Assembly: GCF_035083965.1 (NCBI RefSeq)
Contig: NC_089724.1
Span: 7,914,501 to 7,978,500 of the forward strand
Direction of reading: 5' to 3'
From: Branchiostoma lanceolatum
Lineage: Eukaryota; Chordata; Leptocardii; Amphioxiformes; Branchiostomatidae
Length of the DNA: 64,000 bases
Shown here: positions 46,044-57,400 of the stretch, one piece after another
How positions within the stretch are numbered: the first letter of the stretch is position 1
How the letters are laid out: the number at the start of each line of letters is the position of its first letter
Notes under the pieces: model-generated
The model's database searches: none
Seen by the model: the letters and a program-made list of their open reading frames with translations, nothing else
Told to the model about the DNA's origin: nothing
Position numbers and translations under genes: made by a program

Positions 46044-46792
46044 CGGCTGTTGAAAGCGTCCGGACGCGTCAAGGTTTTAATAAGATAACGGGTAGAGTCC
46101 CTACGTCAGATCAGACCGTGTGGAATTCGGGCGCGCCAAAGTTTTCGCTTCCTGCGCCAAGGTCGGACAGAATGCCGGTCTGCCCAAACAAGCGGCATGC
46201 GCGGGCGCACCCGGGGCACGCACTTGAGATGTTTGTATTAACTTCACAGCTCCAAGCTGTTCACATGTTTCAAGGGGCAGGCCTTTGGACACCATCTATG
46301 GTCCCTGAAAGAAGGGCTGGTACCGCGTGAATGCCGCTGGACTGAGGGAGGGACAATCCAGTCCAAAACCTCTCATAGTATGATTCAATATTATCATGTA
46401 AAAATGACCAAGTATGTAAATACTCTAGGCGCTTTCTCGAAAAAAATGAGTCGGTCGCCCACGCACACACGCCTTAATATATGTAAAGAAATCGTCAATC
46501 CCCAAAAGTGTTTCGATTACTAACAGCATATCAATGATACCGACAGCTTTTGGACTGTAAACAGACCTCTGCAGATGTGGCAACACGACCCCCGTCCTTA
46601 GCCCATGTGCATTTAACCGGAAGCGATATACATGACACAGAACTGAGCCTTTGATCCAAGGTTTCAACTAGAAAATACTAGTAGGACCTGGTTTTAGATT
46701 ACTCATCTTTTGGTCACCAACAAATGCTGCGTTGTCGCATTTTCTGCACATTCTTACCTTGAACTAGCCATGAACTTTAGTACTCAAGTTCA

Positions 46793-46823
46793 GCCAAGGA
46801 GGTTTAAAACTAGACCTCCTTGG
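46793..46823. repeat. Short palindrome
   Basis: gccaaggaggttt and aaacctccttgg-type arms (ccaaggaggt / acctccttgg) around a 10-bp centre. It could be a MITE remnant or an RNA hairpin. Confidence 0.5.
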
Positions 46824-47140
46824 TTCAACACACATTTTTTACCTTTCGTATCATCATGGGTATTTGAACATTGAGTTTTCTTTGCAAGTTCTTGCCCGAG
46901 GGCTAATTACAACATGATCATGAAACAATGCATATCAGTATACTGGCATGCAAGTTAACAATGGTGATAAGTGGAACAAGTGATTATTCTAAGAACTGCT
47001 ATGGAATACAGCTTTTTGGGTTTGACTTCTTTTTTGGAAGCAGTGAAAGACGAAGTGTCCCACTTTTTCTGCACAATGACTGGCTCATGATCAGTTTGAG
47101 AGGTTAACAGGGTTCTAGTTTTCTTTTCTTCAGTACTTAC

Positions 47141-47324
47141 GTTTGGAAATTGTGGTGACTATTGGTGGCTTTTTTACAAGCTCTTTTCTTTCCTGATCAT
47201 TAAAGTGGCAGTTTGAAATGAAATGCATTACATCTTCCACCGCTTTTGACGGACAAGTTAGAAAATCTTTCAAGTGGCATTGAATATCTGAGTCATCATC
47301 ATCATCATCGTCGTCCATTGACAT
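47141..47324 (-). CDS. Candidate first coding exon, acidic N-terminus, divergent from RPS16
   Basis: On the minus strand the first ATG downstream of the shared promoter is at 47322-47324. It opens 61 codons plus one base and ends exactly at a consensus donor C|gtaagtac. The product starts MSM with eight Asp in a row, then SDIQCHLKDFLTCPSK and KAVEDVMHFISNCHFNDQE, a composition that looks coding. I do not recognise the family. A possible next exon starts near 46669 after ttttctag (phase fits: LETLDQRLSSVSC…) and reaches a stop after about 45 codons, which is unproven. The frame is also open upstream of the ATG. Confidence 0.5.
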
Positions 47325-47469
47325 AATAAAGCTCAAACACTCAATGAAGATATTTTGATCCTCAAAAAGACTCGTTCCTGTACCCTACCAAAGCAGAAGC
47401 ACAGGCTATCAGCAAGTGATTGATTTGCAAAGAAATTTGAGTTTGCCGCGCCGCTTCAAACCCTCTTGA

Positions 47470-47545
47470 TCTCGCGAGACTATGATACTACGAGATTGCG
47501 CGAGATTTCGCCCCAGATTTCAAACCAGGAAACCCCGTATCGTTC
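47470..47545. promoter_or_regulatory. Bidirectional promoter: TCTCGCGAGA motif and TOP-like start
   Basis: TCTCGCGAGA, a strong promoter palindrome bound by BANP in vertebrates, is exact at 47470-47479; a partial second copy (gcgcgagatttcg) follows. A terminal-oligopyrimidine start CTTTTCCCC at 47545 fits the RPS16 transcript. The minus-strand exon starts about 150 bp to the left. ATGs at 47585-47600 in the RPS16 leader are probably removed by a leader intron ending at the AG at 47682-47683, one base before the RPS16 ATG. Confidence 0.6.
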
Positions 47546-47684
47546 TTTTCCCCATAGTCGCCGTACGAAAAGAGGCTTGTCGAAATGTATGAAGGCAATG
47601 TATACCCTTATTTTTCATCAAATAAAGATTTTTGTGCAGATATTTGGATGTGATACTTATATAGAATGTCTGTACTTTTGCAGG

Positions 47685-50511
47685 ATGCCCGCAAAGGGAC
47701 CGTCGCAGTCGGTGCAAGTCTTCGGACGGAAGGTAAAGTTGGGACATGTGTGATCGTGTGATCGGTGGATAGTGTGGGGAGGGGGGCAGTACACATGGAT
47801 GCAGGCACGTTTTATATACTAGTCAGTAGATTTCTCTTAACACACTGCAGTTGATGATTTGTTGTATGAAAGAGTATATAAGACACGAAAATATATATCT
47901 TCAGTCTGTTATCTAGATATAATATTGCAAGCCATAAAATAGAATCTTAGGCACTTGGGAAACAGTATAAGTTAAAAACATATGAACAAGGAGAACCAGA
48001 CCCGAACTCATTTATAGTTATTGGGATGCTTTTGAAAATAATCATAAGTACTTGAGGGGTGTGTACAGATGTGTGTACCAGAAGAATAAGAAATTTGACT
48101 TTTTGTGAAAATTTTTATATTCCAAACATCATACTTGTGTTAGAACAGAAAGTGTTATCTTTATACCTTTATTATTTATACCATCTTCAGTCGAGGATGG
48201 TAAATCATCGATATTTGTGAAATATATTGATCCAGACATAACACTACTAGATAACTACAATGAAAAGTCTTATCATAATTTGATATTAACGCAAGTGAAC
48301 CATGTGAACAACAGCCAAGCCTAACAGTGTTTTTTTCCTGATCACAGAAAACCGCCACTGCTGTAGCTCACTGCAAGCGTGGAAATGGTCTGTTGAAAAT
48401 CAACGGCCACCCCCTGCAGCTGTGGGAGCCTGCCATGCTCAAGTACAAGGTAAACAAAAACCCATTGTGACAGTCCTTGATACCTTATTGTTTACTATGA
48501 CAGTCGGTTGAAGAAGAGACAGATAAGGAGCGGTCTATAAACTGGAAAAATGTCCTAGCTGACCGTAAACTCTACTCAGCTCTAAACTGTTAAGAACAAT
48601 TAAGGGTATATCATTCACAAACTCAACTATTTTCAAGTGTGCTGACAAGCGGGGCTTATATGGGAATCAGAAATTATTATAGTTTCCTCTACCATTACCT
48701 TTGCATGATGATGGTAACATTTCGTAACATATAAACATGAATGATGTATAAATTATGACTCTTAATCTTTGTAAACTGATTGACACAGACAGAAATGGTA
48801 GCCAATTTGGGATCTCTTGCCAATGAGAAATGTAGGCCATGGTGCTTGCAGTTATATTGGCAATAAGGTATCGAGTTAAGTCAAAAGGCTTCACTACATT
48901 ATTGTTGTGTTGTTGTATTTGGTATATCATGTAATGTATATGTCTTACTTACTTATGTATAATGTCTAGGATGGCAAAAGGATACCCAAAACTAAATTAC
49001 TTTAAGCAAATAATCAAAGGTCAGCTATTGACAGTTTGTTTCTGTAATGCTTACAGCTGGAGGAGCCCATCAGACTGCTGGGTAAGGATCGCTTTGCTGG
49101 CGTGGACATCCGCGTCCGTGTGAAGGGTGGCGGTCACGCGGCACAGATCTATGGTGAGGACAACAGCCCGTCACTCTTACTTGGTCTTGATTGCCTTTTG
49201 TTCCATGTTATAGTGAAGTGAAATGAAGTGAACTTTATTGCTCAACAATCGTACATGGTACAATGTATGGCATGAAATCAACAATCTGTTCTACAAGGCT
49301 AATCTATCCTACAATTCTAAGTACAAAATATTTTCGAAACCAGTGTATTTGTTACAATATATAGTCATGGATGGGTAATTCTGTCTCGCTTTTCGAATGA
49401 TTTATGGAGAAATTGACCTATGTACATGGATATAGGAGTCGGACATGACAACAGTACATAGAAAATATCGCTCTGTGTACCAAATAGGGTGATATAGGCA
49501 ATACGTTTTGTAGATATAGTGCATTTGTTACAAACCTGGTATTTCTGTCAGTGAATCAGTCACTCACTCACTGTTGTGTAGGTATATTACATTGATTGCA
49601 GTGCATTTACCCCCAGTATACTAGTCACTATTGAATTGTCTGTTGAATTTCCATTTTACAAATGCATTAGAGCTGCTGGTATGAATGTAAAACTAAAGTT
49701 TTCTGGGTAGTTGTATTTGGTGGATATGTTAGGCATTTCAACATTTGGCTGAAGAAATTATTTTGAAAAATTAAAATAAAAAGAGTAGCTAACATTTACA
49801 CTGGGTAGACCCTCCTAGAGTAATGAGTGATCCTAAGAAACGTCAGCTGATAGCACTAAGTCTGCTTATGTCTCATACTTCATATTTTGTTCTCTTCCAG
49901 CTATCCGTCAGTCCATCTCCAAGGCTCTTGTTGCCTACTACCAGAAGTGTAAGAGCCCTATTTTGTTTAGAAAGAATTTGATGATACATAATGCCATTGC
50001 CATGCATTTAGAAGTGCATAGAAAAGCTATACATGTATGTTTCACTTTTGAATGATGCTTGTGTACACTGGTGTGTTGTTGTTTTAAGTAGTATTCAGTC
50101 TAGATATAAGATCATCCAGAGTGGTTGATAGCCTAACATTACACTTTTCCTGTGTCTGTAAGTAATCTTCAAGCAGCTCTATCGGTGGCAAGATAGTATC
50201 AAAAGGGCCAACCAGTACCAAAAGCCACCATACTGGATGGTCTTTTTGACACTGCCTTGCTACCAATAGATCTGCTTGGAGATTATCTGTAAGACCATAT
50301 GGTGAAACTTGTTTATATGTTTGTACATGTGGTGAACTGACACGTTGGTCTGTTTTTCTGTTCAGTTGTCGACGAGGCCTCCAAGAAGGAGATCAAGGAC
50401 ATCCTGATCAGCTACGACAGGACGCTGTTGGTCGCCGATCCTCGCCGCAGAGAGCCCAAGAAGTTCGGTGGTCCCGGCGCCCGCGCACGCTACCAGAAGT
50501 CGTACCGTTGA
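47685..50511 (+). CDS. RPS16: 40S ribosomal protein S16 (uS9)
   Basis: Component of the small ribosomal subunit head; its C-terminal tail reaches the decoding centre. Exons 47685-47732, 48348-48449, 49057-49153, 49901-49948, 50366-50511 join in phase to a 146-residue protein, the same length as the human one. It starts [19 protein letters not shown], contains [16 protein letters not shown] and [20 protein letters not shown], and ends with the invariant [11 protein letters not shown]. The region 34-50 ([16 protein letters not shown]) is the most divergent from vertebrates. A TOP-like start at 47545 implies growth-dependent translation. I looked in the introns for box C/D snoRNAs; the one at about 48703-48780 lacks a terminal stem. 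Confidence 0.97.
49217..49300 (-). repeat. LINE-like 3' tail in the third RPS16 intron
   Basis: gaactttattgctcaacaat, cgtacatggtacaatgtatgg: a shorter relative of 14503-14655, preceded by gtgaaatgaagtgaa. Confidence 0.55.
50163..50286. repeat. Foldback MITE, family C, in last RPS16 intron
   Basis: Arms taatcttcaagcagctctat and atagatctgcttggagatta, with inner complementary segments (ggtggcaag / cttgctacc). Closely related to 50659-50772. Confidence 0.75.
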
Positions 50512-50518
50512 TCATGGA

Positions 50519-50524
50519 AATAAA
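50519..50524 (+). terminator. Poly(A) signal of RPS16
   Basis: AATAAA begins eight bases after the stop codon, giving a very short 3' UTR as is usual for ribosomal protein genes. Confidence 0.8.
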
Positions 50525-50658
50525 CATCCGTATGTTCCTATCTGCAAACTGTTGTCCGTTTTCTTTGTGGTACTTTTGCTGCACTGAGTTCTAACATTTA
50601 TGTTGGACGACCTGTCTGTCACAACCATGAAGTATTCTTGAACAATACACGTTATTAC

Positions 50659-50772
50659 TAATCTCCAAGCATATCTATCGGCATATGCAAAGCCACCAGT
50701 ATCCAGTGGCTTTGGATACTAGTTGCCCCTTTTGATACTGACTTGCCACCGATAGATCTGCTTGGAGATTAC
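50659..50772. repeat. Foldback MITE, family C, downstream of RPS16
   Basis: Arms taatctccaagcatatctat and atagatctgcttggagatta. The interior repeats the theme of 50163-50286 (accagtatc…tggctttggatac). A partial 77-bp-family unit (ggttagtcatccaggtg) follows at 50785. Confidence 0.75.
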
Positions 50773-51304
50773 CTTATAACGTCAATAAAGGTTAGTCATC
50801 CAGGTGATATTATGCACACAAGTCGCTAGCACCTGGATAGATTGTTTTATAAATGGTCACGCTATCGTTTATACAATCTATCCAGTTACTTTAGTAACTT
50901 TTGCATATGATATATATATTTTTGACAGAAAAGGGTTATGGCTGGATTCTGGGCTGGTACCAAAAATACTACTTTTACAGCTTGTTTCTGCACTGTGCCC
51001 TGAGTATGAAATGATGCTGATATGAAATTATAGATTGCATTATCCAGAATATTGGCAGTTTTAATGCTCTGACAATGCCTAATTATGACACGAAATTTGA
51101 GTTGTGTACCTAATTTCGCAGAGGCCCAGAACTTATTGGTAACCCCTCTTACACCAGATTTATTTTAATTGTTTTGATGCATAATGAACTAGTCAAGTTT
51201 ATCTGTTGTTGTGCAATCATAAGTCTTACAAAACTGCAAGTACACCCAGAGATTTCCCTAAGTAGGAACAACAAACCATTGAATATGGAAATTTTATAGC
51301 AGTC

Positions 51305-54300
51305 TTTATTAATCCATCTTACTTCTGTAGAAGTATATATTTACAAGGTGAATAAACACAGTTCATACTGCACAGAGTGTTTCACACTGCCACTAATGGA
51401 ATATTCGTTTCTCCAGAGACACTGATAAAAGACACTTAGGTAGCTACATACAAAATAGGTAATGATAGACTTGGCATGTTTCACTATGCCTGGTGGTTCA
51501 GTAGGTTTTTAACCCAAGATTCAGACAATGTAGACATGTCAGCTAAAAGGACAAGCGTCATACACAAAGTATTAGTATGCTGTTGCAAGGTACATGAAAG
51601 AGTTTGACTTATTCTCCTTACCTTGTCAACGATAAGTTACAGAAAAGCATTCTAACAGCCCACTCATTTCTCGGTACCTGACCCGCTTTAAGTGCAGGGG
51701 AAGAAAGGTAACTTATTTGATGGATGTGGATAATAGTCAGATGAGACCTATAACCCTAAAGTAAGACTGTTTCTTAATAGAAGGTTGGGTCAGTTTTTAA
51801 CAAAGGTTGAAGATCTGCATTTCTGCATCCAGCAAACAGCTTGCCATCCATTTGTTTGTTAAGATTCCTGCTCTTCCTCTGTCCTGTTCTTATTTTCATT
51901 GTGGTTTGTTTATGACGATTAGAGGTCTCCTTTGGAAGTTCTGTCCTTGATGAATATTCATAGCTGATGATAAGCCAAGGCTTCAGCATGTATGGAAAGG
52001 GTAGTAGTCAACTTCTCTACACTCCTCCAAACCATCATTAAAGCTGCAGCACTTTACAAGTAAACTCCTTGAGTTCGTAGCATGGCTCAGAAACATTCAG
52101 TTGTGGAAACACTTTGATATCCCAAAAGATATGACAACAAAACCTTCAACTCCCAAGTACGGCAGCTCTTGGCATTTGGGTTTCATGGTCCATAAACCCT
52201 AGGCCTGTTCCCCAGTCATCTTGGGTTCCTGATGGAATCTTGAGATGTCATTCTTGGAGCAGCCCAAGAAGTGGTGGCTGTACTTGACTGCACTGTGCCC
52301 TGGGAACATCAAGGCTTCATATTCAAATCCTCCATCCTGCTCACCAGCAATAGGAAAGTCAATTGAGGCAGTCTCAATACAAAGATATGCAGCAGTCCTC
52401 TTGAGTATACATGTACTTGAAAATGTTCGAGAATCTGAACAAATGACTTCTCCTCAGAACTGCAACTGAGATGAAGAACACTTATGCCTTGGCATCAGTC
52501 ACTTGAAAGTGGATAATTACCGGTATTTTCATTTGTTCTTCCAGAATGAAGATGTTGATTGGGAACTTAGTACCATTTGTCCTGTTTGAAATTTTCCAGA
52601 AATATCTTTGTTGTAAAGTTGCAACAGCATGGTACAATCTTGCTTGATGGGCTGTAGATTTGTAAACAGAAGAGCCACAACCTGACTTTGAACATGCAGG
52701 CAGCATCACAAGCATCTGTGACACATTTGTTTTCTTTTCCAAGCAGGATAACATGCCTCTGCTACAAAAGATGCTAGGTAAAATAATTTTCAACTTAAAG
52801 GCTCAATACCTGAAGTTCTTTTGACAATGTTGTTTTCGTGTACCTTAAGCTACAAACCTACTGAACCACCCTTACAACCTTAGTAGTTTCACAAACAGTA
52901 TCAGTAGTACATTGACAGTGCAGAAAAACTTCACATAAAAATTACATTGGCAATCAAAGTCTAACAAAGCAACATCTCCATTGTCTATAATATTTGGTCA
53001 TTGACAATTCAAACTAAGTCACTAGCGCACACAACGTATACATTCAGTGTGTCATGCACACATTTTGCCACAAAATGGTTAATTCACAACAAAGTACAGT
53101 ATAGCAATAAGAATTATCAATTAAGTATATCAAGTAAAATATGGCAGTAGTTACATATGAATGTTACAAAAATGTAAATTCTGAAGACAACTAGCATACT
53201 TAATTTAACAAAATAGTCTTGATACCAGTCAAAGGACAAAAAAGAAGTATTTTCCTTGCATTCTTTCGTGAGATATGTAAGAAAAATAACTAGCTTACAT
53301 ATTACAAGTATTCTTGTGTATAAAGTTAACTTTCTATACACCAAGTTCTCAGGATACACACTTTTTTCATCATGATACAAGTTATCTGCTTGGAGGTTAT
53401 GATTGTTTACTATTGCATCTAATGACTTGATACCAATGTGGTGCCTTTATCTTCATAAGCAGCATTTTTCTTCCAGACACCCACCAGTTGTAATACTAAC
53501 AAAAACAAGCAAATTTTATATCAGCAACTTCTTGCTCCATGTTCATGACAACATGTCTAAACATCAATCTATGGACTTTTTTCAGTTTAACTCAGCACAT
53601 GTTCTTTCACAAATGACCATGAGGTGTAACAAAAACATCAGGATTTCCATGTGTAATTAGAATTGCCTGGTTTGTAAGATTTTAGAAGTAACTAAATTCC
53701 TTATGCTCTGGGTTTCAAATATGTATCGTGCAACATATATTTCTATAATGACTCAGTCATCGGCATTGGCTCGTGTCCAAGCATTTTAACCGTGACAGGT
53801 TCAGGTCCGCCTCAATTAGGTTGTGACTGTTCATGACATGACAAAGTACAAAGCGTTCCACAAAGGCATATTTGTGGACAAGCTAACATCACTTGCATGA
53901 GAGAAGAACAGAATGGATCAAGTAGTATAAAAACTGTGGGTTGTCAAAAGTTGTGGCCTAGGTCTGTCTTCTCATATGGTGGATAACCTATCCATCCCGC
54001 ACCAGTAAATCTTCAGACTTTGATGAGCATGCAAAAATAGTCTGCGATAGACTGCATCCACAGACAATTGTTATATATATTGAAAGTGGTTGTGAGATGT
54101 TTTTCATGGCCAAACTGCTAAACAATAGTGGAAAGACATACAAGAACTGAGATATTTTCAGTCTTGCCAACCAGGCTTTGGGACAAGCTCAACAAAAAAC
54201 TGGCTTGATGAGCCAATACATGGCACAAAATGTACATATTGACATCATATATGACTATCTTTTTCATTGAAATCCCTGACTTGTACACTAGACACCACAT

Positions 54301-54495
54301 AATGAAATACAAAAAAGTTGATTTTTGTGGTAAATGATTGTACTTTCAACATTGTAACCTGTGTAGGTTAGTTCAAGGTGTGCACATTGACATCATATAT
54401 GACTACTGTTTTCATTGAAATCCATGACTTATACACTAGACACCACATAATGAAATATAAAAGTTAGTTTTCTTAGTTATTATTCCTGACGATGA
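51305..54495 (-). other. Probable 3' UTR of ZC3H11A
   Basis: About 3.2 kb of AT-rich sequence directly downstream of the ZC3H11A stop, free of recognisable exons and almost free of the foldback repeats seen elsewhere, apart from a half family-C end at 53383. It ends with AATAAA (tttatt at 51305-51310). Near 54235-54320 and 54385-54460 the phrase gacatcatatatgactac…cactagacaccacataatga is duplicated in tandem, 150 bp apart. The UTR assignment is inferred. Confidence 0.45.
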
Positions 54496-57400
54496 TCAGC
54501 TGTTTAGCATCTCGTCGAGTTCAGCCATGAGACTGTCGTCGTCTGCAGCCCCCACGGCCAGGTCCACATCGTCTCCCTCCAGATCAAACTCAAAGTCGTC
54601 GAAGTCCATACTGTCCTGTCTGCTGGCTAGAGGTGGGGGTTCTGATGTCTTCTCCTCCGGTTGTGGATCACTACTAGGTGCTAGGAGATCCTCAGTGATG
54701 CTTGGAGTTTTCTTCTGTGGTTCTGGTGGTAAAGGTGTCTCCTTGGGAATGGTGGGTGCTATGGTGCTGGAAAACAAAAAGAAACGTTTATGTACTTAAA
54801 TGTAAAGACAAGAGCATGGAACTATTTTGAGAACAGGCAACAAACAGTTGATTCTGCACTCCAAATAATTACCACAGTGCAGTGGTCCATTTTTAAAAAA
54901 TCAAATATTTGAACTTTTTCTCTTTCTGGAAAACAAAAGACAGTGTTTATGTAAATGTAAAGACAAGAGCATGGAAACGTTTTGAGGACAGGCACAACAA
55001 ACAGTTGATTCTGCACTCTTAATGATTACCACAGTGCAGTAGTTTTCAAATCAAATACAGTATTTGAACAATTGTTCCTCTCCTTTCATCTTTTTTTTGT
55101 AAGAAGTGTTCTCAAATCACTTTCTGGTCATCCCTATACAAAGATTTTCTCCATTTTCACTTCCCTTATGTTTTTTCCTTATTCATCCCTTACCTGGTCA
55201 GCTTTGGCTTCTTAGCAGCAAATTCTTCTTTAAGATGGGCCTGTCCATCTCCAGGGACGATGACAGGTGAGGTATTCTCGGTTGTAGGACTGGGAGTACC
55301 GGTAGATGGCTTCTGGAACAGGAAAGCAAACAAAACACATGTAAAAACTGTGCAGCATTTCCCCTAGCCAAAGTACAAAACTACAGCATGTGACATCATA
55401 ACAGATCTCACAACTTAAATGTTAAGTGACAATAAGTCTATTACATTTATTTTGCTGAAAACCACATACAATGTAGAACGTAAAAATGCAGTACACAAAT
55501 AAGTTGATCTGTTGATGAAGGTTAAACATCCAGGTAATATTGACTTACTGGTATTAGCATACAACGTTGTCTTGACTTAGTCATATATTGAATCATAGTA
55601 AATTGTCTTCACATCATAAACACATCTATTCAGAGTTTTTGTATAAAACCTGGTTTTCCCAGTTCTTTACTTAAGTCACTGAGGAAAGATAGCGGATTCT
55701 GTCTGAAACCTCTGTTTCAAAATTCTATCCAGTCGCTTGAGTAACTATTTTTGGCAAAAGTAAATTATCTCACCTTTGGTACTGCCTGTCCCACTGCCAC
55801 AGGTCTAACATCAGCAGGAGTTGATACACTACTGCCCAGTGGTCTCTTAATCCCTCGTCTGGCCGTGGAGAGTTCCTGAGGGGGGACTCTGACTGGAGTT
55901 GGAGCAAACGTCACCTTCTTGGGTGGTTCTTCTGTGGAGAAGGAAATGTAAAACAAAACTGAGTATTTCCTATGCTACATTCTGTAACTTACTGTAAAAC
56001 ACAAGCGAGGATGCCATTAAAGCACTGAAATTCAAAGGAACAGCTACTAGTATACAAAAGACATTTGTAGTCTACTGTTTTTACCTTTGGTTGGTTCAGG
56101 CAAGGGTTGTGTTGGCACAACAGGCTTTCTCGCCAGTTTTGGCGACACCTCTGGAGTCTTGCCTTCAGGCTCTTCGGGCTTCTCCTGCTGTTTTCTCATC
56201 TTCTTCTCCTGCATGATCTCCTCAAATGTCTTGATCTTGATCTGCTCAGGAGATTTGACTTCGGAAACCTTCTGCAGAAAAAAGGGGATAATATAATTGA
56301 GCTATGGCTTATAGAATTTACTTACAACATGTGAGATCCTATGTTTTTCCAACAAGGAATGTAGAAAATGTTTTAAACAGCAGTTTATCAGCATCCTAAA
56401 AAGTAAGCAAACAACTAATGTATTACTTTCTTTCTTTCCTTCTTTCTGTACTGTAGACAACACTAAACCAAGTCCTTACCGGTGCAGTCTTTTCTGGAGA
56501 CTTCCTTGATATCTGTGCTTTCTCAGGTGACTTCCCAGGGACTTGCACTTTCTCAAGGGACTTCCTGGGGACTTTCACTTTCTCAGGTGACTTCCCAGGG
56601 ACTTGCACTTTCTCCACAGCCCTGCTGACTGTCTGTCCAGTGATCTTGGCTGCCAATTTGATTGGGCTTACTTCAGCTTTTCCTGCTACAATTGGACCTA
56701 CAGTAAAATGTAATGAACACTGAAATTAATTCTCTTCTCTACAGAGAGAGACGACAGAAACCTTACATGTAAGAATAAAATGTAAGTACAAATTGTCCTG
56801 AATTGAAAAGAAATACCTATTTTGATGCCGGCAAGTTAAAAACAAAACATTGATGACAAATCCCAAAAATGTTCAAGATCGCTACAAACAGACACCTACC
56901 AGTATCCTTGCCCCGTGGTGGCCGATACAACTGCATCTCTCTCTTAATTCCCTTCCTGACGACTATGTTGTTGTTGCTTTTCTTTTCAGCTGCGTGAGTT
57001 TGGGCTTTTTCAATTACAGTTTGTGGATTCTTATCAGCAGCATGAGTTTTGGCTTTCTCGACAACGGTTTGAGGATCAACGAGAACAACTCTTCTGACTG
57101 CCTTGTTCTTCTTGACCCCACCAGGAGCTTGAAGTTCAGCCGTTTTGGAGACGGGAAGTTTCGTAGGAGAGTCTTGCTTCTTGGAGTCTATCGTGTCTCC
57201 ATTGTCAGCATCTCTAGCTGGCTGGCCTGCACCTCCCAGATTACGTAATGCCTTTTCCCTCCTGATGTCAGCCAGCGTTTTGACCTGTATGTTTCCTGGT
57301 TGTTGTGTGGGTCCCTTGATTTCTTCCTTTTCGGTGACGCTCTCTTTGCTGTCTTTACCGAGTCTACGTAGCACTTTCTCTCTTTTTATTTCTTCTAGCG

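Noticed and set aside
46425-46667. 80-codon minus-strand frame (KPWIKGSVLCHVYRF…)
   Set aside because: No homology that I recognise. The acceptor near 46669 would feed a different frame from the upstream exon at 47141-47324.
48703-48780. Box C/D snoRNA-like pattern in the second RPS16 intron (ATGATGA … CTGA, about 75 nt)
   Set aside because: The bases outside the boxes do not pair into a terminal stem and no convincing guide element stands next to the D box. ATGATGA and CTGA are easy to find by chance in AT-rich introns.
56850-57248. 132-codon plus-strand frame opposite the large ZC3H11A exon
   Set aside because: Antisense shadow of a repetitive Glu/Lys-rich coding exon.
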